From Micractinium sp. NFX-FRZ (Eukaryota > Chlorophyta > Trebouxiophyceae > Chlorellales > Chlorellaceae), in the NCBI GenBank assembly GCA_029339195.1, contig JAPTJF010000121.1:1-64000 (forward strand): a DNA stretch of 64,000 nucleotides. Reading direction: 5' to 3'. The position numbers and the translations under genes are program-made. Shown here one piece after another: positions 9,349-20,600 of this stretch. Each line of letters starts with the position of its first letter. Position 1 is the stretch's first letter. The notes under the pieces were generated by a model. That model had not been told where the DNA came from. It was given only the letters and a program-made list of their open reading frames with translations, and ran no database searches.

Positions 9349-12300
9349 TCAGCCGCAGGTGCGCTCCTCGTGCGGCGTGTCCCACAGCTCCTCCAGGGTG
9401 CGGTAGGGCCCCTCGGGGTGCAGGAACCAAGACCCATCCAGCATCCTGCACCAGGGCAGCAGGAGGACATCAGGAGGAGAAGACAGGTGCGGCATGTGTT
9501 CAAACGTTGCGCCTGGTAAGCCTGCGCCAGCGTGCTCTGCCAGCGGACAGAGAACCCTGTACCGTCACCAGCCCCCCCCGCTGCTGTCCGTGCTGTGCTG
9601 TGCTGTGGTGTGCTGTGATGGCTTGCCTGCTCTGCGTAGGCAGCGTGCTGAGCGCCTGGAAGTCGTCCTCAGGCAGGCGCCAGCTGGCAGCTGCCAGGTT
9701 GGACCTGCCATGTCAGCATCGCACACCAGAGAGAAACGGGAGGGGCGGCAAGCAGTGTCACAGCCTGTAATCAGACTCCGGGCACGTGTGCAGTTGACCG
9801 ACCTCCCAGCCTCTGCTGCTCACCGTCATCTGCTGCTCCCAGCCGCAAAACTGCCCCAAACTGCCGGCATTGCCCCCCAACCCACCGCAGGTGCTCTGGG
9901 TTGGTGCTCTTGGCAAGGCAGGAGGTGCCACGCTGCACTGCCCAGCTGCACAGCATTATGCAAGGAAGATGGCAGGGGACAACCAGGATCAAGAGGTGGG
10001 CAGGGTAGGGCTGCGTGAGACGATCCAATGGAGCAGCGCTGACTACAAGCAGCCAGAGTCAAGTAGCCAACCTAACCGCCAGGCGCGCTGTGGCAGCCCA
10101 TCCCACGGGGGCCACCACGGCTTGCCTGATGAGCACTTGCGCCGGGCTCCGGCCGTGCTTGTCTGCGATGCGGCGCAGCATCTCATCCTGCGGGCAGGCA
10201 CCAGCACATGCCACCAGCGCTGCGTTACATTACTTTGTCCATGAGCAGAGAATGGGGGACTCGGCAGCTGCGCAGTGCCTTGGCCCAGGCTGCACCCTCC
10301 TTCCTCCCTTCCTCCCTCGTTCCCTCCCCCCTCCCTGCCTTCCTGCCTGTTCAGCTGGTGTTCTGTCAGCTGTGCCCAGCAGCCACCCCACCCGAGCCCA
10401 GCCCACCTGCATGAGCACCGGCACGCCCTCCCGCCGCTTCAGGAGCCCGGCGCTGGGCGCGGAGCCCAGGGGGCTGTACGCCGTCACATGGATGCCGCGT
10501 GCCTGCCGGAATGCTTGCACAGCGAGGGGGGCGGTCAGGGAAGCAGGGGGCTGTGACGGCGGCTGGCAGTCAAGCAGGGTGGCCAGCACAAGGGGTGCAG
10601 TGAAGTTGCTGCGTCACATCCATCTTGTGGAAGGATGAAACACATGGTCCCACTTTTCCTGTGCCCACTTTACACCCCTCACAGAGGCCCCCACCTTGCA
10701 CCAGTCGATCAGCTCCTGGTTGCGCCAGTAGGGGTGGGACTCCACCTGCAGGGGCATAAGGGACAGGTGCGCGACAGCGGGGCCCGCATATGCATGTGAG
10801 GTGGACACCACTGTGGAGCCACCAGGGCGGTGTGGGACCGGCTGGGAGGCAGCGAAACAGCGTCAGGGGGGCGTGGGGGCAGCCAGGAAGCCAAGCACAA
10901 TGGTGACAACAGCACAACGGCGCGTCAGGGCAGCCAGCACGGCGTGCCTGGTTCACTGCGGGTGGGATGGTAGCCTCTGCCAGCAGGCGCTCCAGCTTCT
11001 TAATGCTCACGTTGCTCACGCCAATGGCCCTGCAGCCCCACAGAGTGGCACAAGGCAGTGGGGCATAAGGAGGCACAGCTCCTGGGGAACTGAAGGAGCG
11101 GCAAGGTGGGCCAGATGCAGACTTGCAGGTGGGCAGTGTGTCAGGAAGCAGGACGGTGGCAGCTTGCGGGGACATGAGGGAGGCATGCCAGCAGGTCGGG
11201 TGCAGACAGAGGTTGTGATGTGGAGTGGGGGGCACCCAGTGTCCGCTCCTCTCCCTGCAGGACCCCGCTGCCAGCGGTGCCCACCCTGGCCATGGCCCCT
11301 CCCTCACCCTACACCCTTCCCCCCGCTCCAACTCAATCAGCATGCAAACTGCGCATGCACACCCCTCAGCTGGCTGGCCCCCTAGCAACAAAAGGGCCCC
11401 AAGAGCTCTGCCAGTGTCGAACCTGTTTTGATTGGATCACGGCAGCCCGCATGCCTCAATGACATACAGTGTGGCCCTCGCATGCCAATGCCCCCACCGT
11501 CCAGCCCACATCCCACTGTACCCACCCCCTACAGTACCCAGAAGCAGGACTCACTACCGAGTCCCTCAATGGCAGCTCCCATCCCTCCCACCACCCCACC
11601 TGACCAGGCCGCCGCGCACCAGCCCCTCCATGGCCGCCCACGTGGCCTCCAAAGGCGGGTCCAGCCGGGGCCCCCGCTTGCCGGTGACCGGCCAGTGGAT
11701 GAGGTAGAGGTCCAGGTAGTACAGGCCCAGCCGGCCCAGAGACTCCCTGCGGCACAGCACAGCGCAGCACGGCACAGCGATGTGATGGGGAAATGAAGCG
11801 CAGGCGGCAAGCCAGACGGCTGGCTGGCACTGCCAGTGCGTGCATGCACGGCAACAGGGTGCGGTGCCAACCCCGGGCCAGCCGTGTATGTCCCTGCCGA
11901 GATCGTGCGGCTTTCACACCCGGCACGCCCTGCGTGCATGGCGTACAGCCCCGACCTTGGACCTCAACACAGCCCCAGCCCAGCCCGGACCTGCAGGCAG
12001 CCTCCACGCGCTGGGGCTCGTGGTCCGAGTTGTCCAGCTTGGAGGTAATGAAGAGCTCTGTGGGCTTGCGATCATGTGGGGTGTCAGGAGGACTGGTGTG
12101 CGTGGATGTGTGTAATTGCAAACAGCCCCACCTTTGCAGCTGCAGGGGGCCGGTGTGCCCGGCGTGAGGCCGCCCCTGGCCGCCAGGGCTACTCACCCTC
12201 GCGGCGCACCGTGCCGTCGGCCATGACAGCCGCCAGCGCCGCCCTACATGAGTCTCGCCTAGGGGTGGCATTGCAGCCAACTGAGGCACCCTGCTGCCGG

Positions 12301-12501
12301 CTCCCTCCGCCATGCGCCCGCTGCCCTGTCGCCCGGCTTCCCGTCTCCCAGGTCTGCCTGCCTGATGGCCGCCTGCACGGCGTCTTGCACCTCGCCCTGC
12401 TTGCGCTGCGTCCAGGTGCCGAGGCCCACCAACGGCAGGGGCAGCGAGGCGGGGAAGATGGGAGTGGTGGGAGCCTTGAGGGCAGCCTCGGACGAGCTCA
12501 T
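9349..12501 (-). CDS. Aldo-keto reductase (AKR4-like), catalytic Asp/Tyr segment not found
   Basis: Eleven exons on the minus strand: 12501-12362, 12243-12197, 12057-11991, 11746-11600, 11029-10948, 10745-10695, 10502-10407, 10187-10126, 9945-9886, 9704-9627, 9445-9349 (308 aa; phases chain). Family motifs in order are [26 protein letters not shown] (catalytic Lys), [13 protein letters not shown] (catalytic His), [46 protein letters not shown] with AKSTNPEHL (cofactor loop), and a plant-like C-terminus RTLEELWD. Such enzymes reduce aldehydes or ketones with NADPH in cytosol or plastid. The stretch that normally reads GYRHIDxAxxYxNE, carrying catalytic Asp and Tyr, is absent between exons 1 and 2, yet the join stays in frame. 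Several introns start with GC. Either an exon is missing from the assembly or the protein is a pseudo-reductase. Confidence 0.85.
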
Positions 12502-12846
12502 TGCGCTTCCCTCGCGCCAAGTTGGTGCAGTGGAGCTCAGAACACTTGCCTTGAGGCAAAACAAGGCAGAGCACGATGAACGAGGGCGGGATGAAGGTGC
12601 GGGGGCAGTACAGGTGAGGGATGTACTGGGCGGTGAGGTGAGTAGCCGTGCCTCCTACAGTCCAGGACATCATGCTGCAGCAGTGGCCGTCCATCCCCGC
12701 ATTATCTTTGTCCTGGGCTGATAGTTGAGCTGTATGGTTTCAGAAGTTCGGTTTGCATGCGAATGCTGACAACACCAGGCAGGATCACATGGCAGCAGGC
12801 ACAGCCAGGCCACCATGTTTTGAGGACAGGGCAGTGCAGTCACTGG
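12502..12846. other. Gap between AKR start and RRM gene stop
   Basis: The region is 345 bases between two minus-strand genes and should hold the AKR promoter/5' UTR and the RRM 3' UTR. No coding exon is seen. Confidence 0.45.
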
Positions 12847-15538
12847 TCAGTGCCGCCATGAGGCAGCCACGTCTGCATCGCTCCGGCCAACCACCCTGCC
12901 GCTGCTCCCGTCTTGGCTGCTGCTGCGGTGCATCCCAGCCCCTTGGCTGCCGCTGCGCTCCATCCCGCCGCCGCCGCCAAAGCCGCCGCCGCCACCGTAG
13001 CCGCCCCCACTACCGCCATAGCCGCCGCCATAGCCGCCACCGCCGCCGCCATAGCCGCCGCCGCCATCCCCGCTGCCGCCGCCAGCCGAGCGTGCATACT
13101 CGAGGGTTACTCGCTCTGTGGGGTTGAGCAGCGGCACTATTCTGTGGTGCAGCCCATCAATGGCTGCTGCTGCTGCCTCTGGTGTCTTGAACTGGATGAT
13201 GGCATAGCGGTTGCCCTGCTTCTTGGTCACTCGTGCCAGCGACCCAAACCTGCGGGGCAAAGGGCAGGGCGCATGGGCATGGGCACCAAGGGATGGCACC
13301 AGTGGTGCAGCCGTGTACTGCACTTGGGGTTGGATGGTGTGGGACTAACGTGCAGGCATGTGCATTTCACCGCACAGCAGCAGCACCACCAGTCTGGCGC
13401 CGGCATGGGTCCCGGTCGCAGCGAGGGCCAGCGCCCCAGCTGGCCCTGCTTTGCCAGGCTGCAGGGCGCGCTCACGTGGCCGGCCTTCAATCCCCCTTCA
13501 GGATCCCTCCAGAAGGCTCCCCCACAGCAGGCCGGTACCTCCACCCCCCCCGGCTTGCACCCGCCCCAGCCACTCCACTCACGGCGAGAAAGCTTGCCAC
13601 ACGTACTGCCGGTCCACCTGAGGCAGCAGGTTGTGCACCACAAGGGCCGTGCCGCCGCTCCCCTGAGGCTGCCGCGCGGCGCCGCCCTGCTGCTGCCGCT
13701 GCCGCTGCTGCTGCTGCTGCTGCTGCCGCTGGGCACGGTCACGGGTGTCGTTGTTGCGGTACTGCACCGTCAGCACGGCCCCAGGTCGGAGCTCGTCCAC
13801 CTGTAGGGTGGGTAGCGTCAGGTTGGTGGGGCAGGGTGGGGGAGGGCAGGGGAGGGGAGGAGGCACTGTGCTCACCACAACCAGCTTTGCCCGTGCACAA
13901 GCCCCTCCACCTGCTTGCAGCAACGACAGGGGCAGCGGGCAGGGCAGCATGCACTATGTGCAAGAGGCACCGGGCCTGCGTCAGCCAGATGCAAGCACTT
14001 GGGATGCGCTCGTCACGACACAAGCACGGTGCCCCATGGTTGCACATCATTAGCGCCTCGCACTGCCCCTCCCAAAACCGTCTCCCCCAAACCCCACAGA
14101 AATTTCCCCACCCGCCGCTGCGATGCTGTCCTGTGTGCCAGCCTCAGGCAGGCACCCTCTTCTGCACACGCATGGGGGGGTTGCCTGCATGCTGCCCGAA
14201 ACATCACACTAACATTGTTGTTGTTGTTGTGAAGTGAACAAACCCAACAGTGGAGCCCCAGCCTCACCACTTGCTCGTGCAGCGCCTCCTTGGCGGCGGC
14301 AGCGGCCTGGGGAGTGGAGAAGCGCACCAGCACGTAGCGCGCGCCGGCAGGTTTCAGGCACTCTTCCAGAGGGCCAAACCTGGGCGTGGGGGTGGGGCGG
14401 GGCGGCGGGGTGAGCCCAGAATAGAGTGTGGGGTGGGGAAGTGGCAGGGCGTCAGCGTGGCCACACCAGGCAGGCCTGACCTCCAGGGGTCGCCCGGCTG
14501 GGCATCAGCGCACGCCGCCACACCGCATGAACAGGGCTTCTCTGAATCTAGTAGCTATTAACTCAAACGGGCGAAGGCTTCTACAAGCGCCCGCCCCACA
14601 GCACAAGCAGGCCCCCTCCAAGTCCAGGCTGGCACATGCAGTCCACGCCAGGTCAGCCTCACCTGCACAGGAAGTCCCCCACCTCCTGGGCGCTTGCCTC
14701 CGGAGGCAGGTTGAACACCACAATGCCTCCGTTGTTCAGCGGCGGGCTGCCCGGCGGGCGCCCCGTGCCGCCGCCGCCCTCGCCGCCCCAGTCCGCCCAG
14801 TCGCCGGCGTCGCTGCCGCTGCGGGGCCGGGCGCGCCCCGCGCTGCCCTCGCTGCCCCGGCTGCGGCTGCGCGGTCCCGCCGCCTGCCAGGCTCCCCCAT
14901 CGTCATCATCGCCCTCCTCATCAGGGGCTGGCCAGTTGTAGGCCTCTGCTGCGTTGCTGCCCCCCAGCAGCAGCTCTAAGGGGTCGAATGAATCTTCGCC
15001 GCTGAGGCCATGCTCGCTGCCACCGCCGCCACCGCCGCCTGCCGCCTGCTGCCCAAATGGCGCCAGCTGCACGCGGCCCAGGACCCACAGGAGGGTTACT
15101 TGTTGGCGTCCGGCGAGAGCAACAGCGGAAGCTGCCCAGCCTTGCGTGCAGGCAGCATGTGCCAGCTGGCTCCGAATGCAACGCAGCGCAATGCAACGCG
15201 GGTGCTGGCACCCTTACTGCCCACCCACCCACCTGGGCTCCCACCCTGCCTTGCAGCCAGCCCCCTGGGTCCTCACACACAACGACTTCCAGCATGCCGT
15301 CATGTAGTGGATAGCAGTCCAACAGCTCAGCTGCCGTGGCTGCCAGCACAGCAGTGCCGCCGCCGTCACCGCCGTCGCCGCCGGCTGTGGGCGGCAGCAG
15401 CACGAGCGCGCTGCCGGTGCCGCCTTCTGGGAAGATGGTGATCACCCGGTCAACAGCACAGAACTGAGAGACCAGGCTGTGCACATCGGCGTGCGTGGCA
15501 GACGCCGGGATGCCCTCCATGGCTAGCGCCGCCGCCAT
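12847..15538 (-). CDS. RNA-recognition-motif protein with Gln-rich linker and Gly-rich tail
   Basis: Five exons: 15538-15281, 15066-14663, 14379-14268, 13800-13583, 13249-12847 (464 aa; phases chain). Three RRM-like units are visible. A degenerate first one starts at the N-terminus (MEGIPASATHADVHSLVSQF). A second begins GGIVVFNLPPEASAQEVGDF and continues FGPLEECLKPAGARYVLVRF. A third begins TALVVHNLLPQVDRQYVWQA and continues FGSLARVTKKQGNRYAIIQF. Between RRM1 and RRM2 lies an acidic/Ser-Arg/Gly region; between RRM2 and RRM3 a Gln/Arg-rich stretch near 13690-13740; the C-terminus is a GGYGG-type tract. This layout recalls Mei2-like or hnRNP-type RNA-binding proteins, with binding of single-stranded RNA or condensate formation as the likely mode; the exact orthologue is not recognised. 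The first splice donor (15280) is less certain than the others. Confidence 0.75.
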
Positions 15539-17643
15539 GGCTCGCAGCGGCGGCGGCAGCAGCAGCGCGCCCCACCCCCGCTTCCTGGGTGACGCCGCGC
15601 GATACAGATCACAGCGCAATGAGTGCCGCCAGCCAGGAGGTCGGAGACGCGGACGGCGCTGCGGCGGGGATTGCGAGAAGGCGGCAGACGCGCTGGCTGC
15701 GTGGCCTACAATTGGAGGGCCGAGGTATGGAAAGTGCAGGGATGCGATGGGAGTGTGACGTCCTGTCCTGCTGAGGGGCCCTCTGGAGGTGGCGGCCACG
15801 TCAGCGGCCGCCGCAGCAGGCGCCGCCACACCAAGTTCTTGAACTGTCCTCACTGTGCACACCACAATTGGCTATGTTGCTTGAACGTGAGCGGAGCGAG
15901 TTGCAGCGCTACTCGCACAGTATGTATCCACACAATAACGCCACACAGTTATGCCACACAGTGGCGCCACGCAGCTGCGCTGGCCTGCCGGCCGGCTCGG
16001 CGGCAACTGTAGGCTGCGGGCTGCTTTGGCATGCTGGCAAGCATGTCCTAATCTGTGATGCCGCAGGTTGATTCTGTCTGAACAAGGTGCGCAAAGCGTG
16101 ATGTGACAACAATGGCATGCCTTGACCCCCATGCTTGGTCACCCCTCGCCCTCCACCATCGCTGGTGTGAGAAGCAAGCCTTGCTTCTCACACTGAGCGC
16201 CTGGCCAGGCCCGTGGGGGAGCACCTACCTTCAATATCACTGGCACGCCTTGCCTCCGCTGCAATGAACATCTAAGCAAGCTGGTCTGGAGCTCAGCAGG
16301 CTGCAATCGGTGACGTGTATGGCACATGCCTGCCAGTGTGCGCACAGAGTGGGGAAGGGCGCGTGGGAAGGGCGGCAGGCCTGGGCAGTGTGCGTCAGGG
16401 TGCCTGTGGCGGCCTCGGAACGCGCCACCTGTTCCCGGCCCCGGCAGGGTCTGCTGCCCGCCTGTCTCCTACTGGCATCACCTTTTTCCGCCTCCATCAG
16501 GCTTCATTCACTGCAACTTTTGATCAGCTTGATCCCATCAGAGCTCACCAGGATTCCAGAACCAGCTGGCAGCAGGTACCAGGCTGTCCCCGACAGGCTC
16601 CCGGCGTAGCTAGCTGAAAGTGAGCTAGCTCAAAGTTGCAGTGGCAATGCCTGCCCAGGGTGGGTGCCAGATGAAGAGTATGCCATATTTGAAGCCCTGA
16701 AAGACATGCCTGCAAACCATACAGCGCCTTGTAACCCTTCCTGCCTGCAGGTGCACGCCCCCCCAGGACGGCTCGTGCTCCTGCAAAGCTCCTGCCTACC
16801 AGCAGTGCCCTGACAAGTGCTCCTGGGTGGGCGAGGGCAACTGCTGGTGCCCCGCCACTTGAGCCCACTGCCCGCCAGCTGGCTCTCGGCAGCCTGGTGC
16901 ATGGAAGGCAGCTGAGGTGAGAGGCAGCTGAAGGCAACAGCCCCGCAGGCTGCCTCGCTGCACCATGGCTACCTCGGCACACCCCCAATCTGGCCATGGG
17001 AGCCAAGCACCATACAACTTCAATGCATGATGCGGTATTGAGGTATCTAGTCGTCAACATAGCAAGCAGAGACCGCTGTGCTGCCCATCTTCAGTAGACA
17101 ACTCCCGACACGATTCTCCACTCAATGCCACGCTTGTTGATGCCCCCTCCTTCACCCATGCACCCCACACTGTCCCACCCATATGCACCCCTCCCCTCAC
17201 CCCTCCGCTGTCAACCACGCACTGCCAGCCTGGTCTGAGATCTGAGATATGGAACACCCCACATGTGTAAAACCTTCCTTCCCCTCTGACTCGACTTTAG
17301 AAGCAGCGCCAGCAAGTGGGGATCGGGATGGAGGGGAAGGGATCCCTCCGGAGGCACACCCAAGGAAGGCGGTGGGACGGGCGCTGGCGCCCGCAGCAGG
17401 CGCAGCGCGCCGCCGCCGCCCTGGCACTGGCACGCACAGCGCGCGTTCCAGCGCTCCTTGTCGGATTGAACACCAACCCTGAAAGGCGTCAGCCGCCCGA
17501 AGCGATGCCTGAGCTCCCAGCAGCGCGACGCTGAGCAGCCTTGGAAGGCCCGAGCCAAGTTTGGCGATACGCTACACAGTTGATGCCCCCCAACCGCCTC
17601 GTCCTGACGACCAGGCTGCCGCCCCCGCCTAAGTGACGACCGG
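15539..17643. other. Gene-poor 2.1 kb between RRM gene and amylase
   Basis: The region holds the upstream region of the RRM gene, the doubtful Cys-rich gene at 16319-16862, and the amylase promoter just before 17644. Long open frames on the minus strand (for example 16545-17060) show no family motif and look like GC-driven shadows. Nothing else is supported. Confidence 0.4.
16319..16862 (+). CDS. Possible small Cys-rich protein (uncertain)
   Basis: Two tentative exons, 16319-16577 and 16751-16862. The second exon follows a clean CTGCCTGCAG acceptor and encodes a compact Cys-rich end: C-x7-C-x-C-x7-C-x3-C-x7-C-x-C, ending WCPAT and a stop codon at 16860. The upstream exon read in the matching phase contains a hydrophobic leucine run (LLPACLLLASP) that could be a signal segment, but it is not N-terminal and the start codon is a guess. 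I recognise no family. The regular Cys spacing is the main reason to list it; the alternative is a chance open frame. Confidence 0.3.
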
Positions 17644-20600
17644 ATGGCTCCCTCCGCTCCGGCCGCCGCTGCCGCCGCTCTGCTCCTCCTGTACGCCTGC
17701 GTGGCCCGCTCGCGGGGGCAGGGCGAGCCTGCCATCCCACATATGCGGTGAGGCTCAGGGCCTAGCGCACCACGCACCGTTGATTGACTGTTGTCTGTTT
17801 TAGGGGTTGCTGAGACCTGTCTTCTCGACCACTCATGACGATCAGCGATGCGCACCAACCTCGGCTTGTCACCCCAGCCTGCCCTGCCAAACCCTGACCT
17901 TGACCAGACCTCCCCCACCACCTGCCCCTGCAGCGCTGGTGGGGCCAACGGGCGCGACCCCTCCACCGCTGATGTGGTCGTCCACCTGTTCGAGTGGTGA
18001 GCACGACGCACCCCGGACCAGCGGTCGCTGCGGGCCGGGCATGTTTGCCGGCCTGTCGGCACTGGTGGAGGCGGCTCCTGCCCCGCAGCACGGCACAAGC
18101 GCTTGCTGATCAGCCAGCCGTGCCTTCTTTGAATTCCCCCACCCCCACACTGTTAGAGCCCAGTGCAGGCCTGCCTGACAGCCAGCCCGCCTGCCTTGCC
18201 CGCCTGCCCGCAGGTCTTGGGAGGATGTGGGCAAGGAGTGTGAGACCTTCCTGGGACCAGCAGGGTACAAGGCGGTGCAGGTGCGCCCTGCAGCAGCATC
18301 TCCCTGATGCAGGCTGTTCCCTAGGCTTGCTGCATGCCCGTCCGCCTGGGGTGCTTACCCCCTGCACAGCCCTGCCCACCTCGCCCCGGGCTGCCCGGGG
18401 CCGCCTTCCCACCCACCTAGCGCTGCCAGCCCGCTGGCCTGCCTGCCTGCCAGTAAGCTTGCCTGCCTGCCACGTGCCTGCCTGCCTTCCTTGCCCGTTG
18501 AATGCTGCTCCGCGCCGCGATCTGCCTGCCCTGGGCCTTGCACCCTCCCTTCACGTGCCGCCCGCTGCCCACCCTCTCACCCCTCCACCTGGCCCCACGC
18601 AGGTCTCTCCGCCCCAGGAGGACACGGGCGGCAACGCCTGGTGGACGCGCTACCAGCCTGTGAGCTACCGGCTGGAGAGCCGCTCCGGCACCCGCCAGCA
18701 GTTTGCAGATATGGTGCAGCGCTGCGCTGCGGCGGGGGTGGACGTCATTGTTGATGCGGTGCTAAACCACATGGCGGGCGCAGGGGCAGCCAGCGGCAAG
18801 GGCCGCAACGGCTCGTCCTTTGGGCCGGGCTGCAGAAAGTGAGTGAGCTGCAATGCGTGCGCAGCAGAAGCAGCGGTACAAGCTGAAGCCGTGTGCATGC
18901 ACGACGCGGGTGGCTAGCTGCATGCACTGGCCTGCTGTCTACCTGCCAGCTTGAGAGCGTGTGGCGCGTGTGCACCTGCTTCAGCGGCTCGAGAGTCTGA
19001 CGTACTCATGCGGGCGGGTCATGCGGGCGGGTCCTCACATAAAGAATGCCCGTTGTCTGCATCCCTGTTTGTCAAGTGCAGTTTCCCAGGGCTGTACTCC
19101 TGCAACGACTTTCACACCCAGGGGTGGGTGCTGCCTGCCTGCCTGCCTCCAGCCAGCCTGCTGCCGGCCACCTGCCAGCCAGCTGCCAGCCAGCCAGCTG
19201 CCTGCAGCCTGCCAGCCAGCCTGCCTGCCTGCCTGCGATGCTGGTTTGCTGGCCCGCTGCCCGCCTGCCTGCCTGCCCGCTCCCACCTGCCAGGCAGTGC
19301 TTCTCTGCCGCCGCTTGCCTGCCTGCCTGCCTGCCTGCACCCCCCACACCCACCTGCCTGCTCAAGCGCTTGCTCATCCAGTTTCCTGCCTCCCTGCTTG
19401 TCCGCTATCCGCCCGCCTTTCTGCTTGCCGGCTGACCAGCCTCCTAGTCCGTTTGCCCGCCTGCCTGCCTGGCCCCCTGCCTGCCTGCTCTCTCTTGATG
19501 AGCCGGTGGAGCACGCAGTGCAGTCCAGCCTTGTTAAAATCTTGTTTTATGTGCATGCCTACCACCTCCTGCGTGCAGCGACTGCTGCCACAACTGCCAG
19601 ATGTTCACTGACACCGACCTGTTCAACCTTCAGTTCTGTGACATCGGCCTGCCGGATCTCAGCAGCGCCTCCGACTGGGTCCAACAGAAGCAGTCCGAGT
19701 ATCTTCGGGACCTGGCCGACCTCAATGTAGCAGGTGGGATTGGGTGGGTAGAATGGGGAGGCGCGCACTTGAGGAGCGGAGAGGGCGGGCGGATGGCAGC
19801 ATTCAATGGCAGGTGTGTGGGCAGTGTGGGTCGAGGACATGCGTGGGGGGCATGAGCAAGTAAGCAGGGGCTCCCCACCCCTGGATATGCAAGTGCGTGC
19901 GTGCTGCCGCGCCTCCTGCCCGGCAGGCGTGCGCGTGGACGCCGCCAAGCACATGCCCGCCGCAGACCTGCGCTCCATTGTGGGCAGGAGCGGGCGCAGC
20001 CTGTACGCCAACCTGGAGATTATCATCCCGCCCTGGTCCCCCTGCGCCGTCGACATCGAGGTGCTGCGGCTCACATGCTTTGCATGCTGTGCTCAATGGT
20101 GTGCACGCTTTGCTCGGTGTGCACGCCTTGCGCTGCTGGCTGGTGTGGCTCCCTGGGCCGGCATGCACGCAGTGTATGCGGCTTGCTAGTGCGAAAGGGG
20201 AGGCCTCTCCTTGGGGCCACGCCGGCTGAAATGCAGTGGCACAACACCCTCCCCACCCCACCACGCTCCCTTCTCACATGGTGGCATGGGCCTGCACCCC
20301 CACACCCTTTCGGCCCCACCCCTGCCCCTGCCCCATCACCCACCCACTCATCCCGCTGCCCGCCCCTCCGCAGCATTACTATGACATGGGGCGCATCTGG
20401 GAGTTCAAGTACCCCCGCCTCGTCAGCGACGCCTTCAAGAGCCGCCAGCTGGACCTGCTGTATCAGATGGGCAGCTATGCCGACACGCAGTGGGCGATGC
20501 CGGGTCAGCTTCGGCGGCGACAGGAATGCGCCCTTGCCCCGCCCTTGCCCCGCCCTGCCCCTCCAGTGACGTCGCTCTGTGCACTTGCCCCCTTCCTGTC

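Noticed and set aside
16545..17060. 172-codon open frame on the minus strand
   Set aside because: Overlaps the Cys-rich exon candidate, has no family motif and an alternative-start composition typical of GC-rich shadows.
18960..19730. Long plus-strand frame rich in Cys/Leu/Pro repeats within the amylase gene
   Set aside because: It arises from CTGCC repeats in an intron and overlaps two true amylase exons in another frame.
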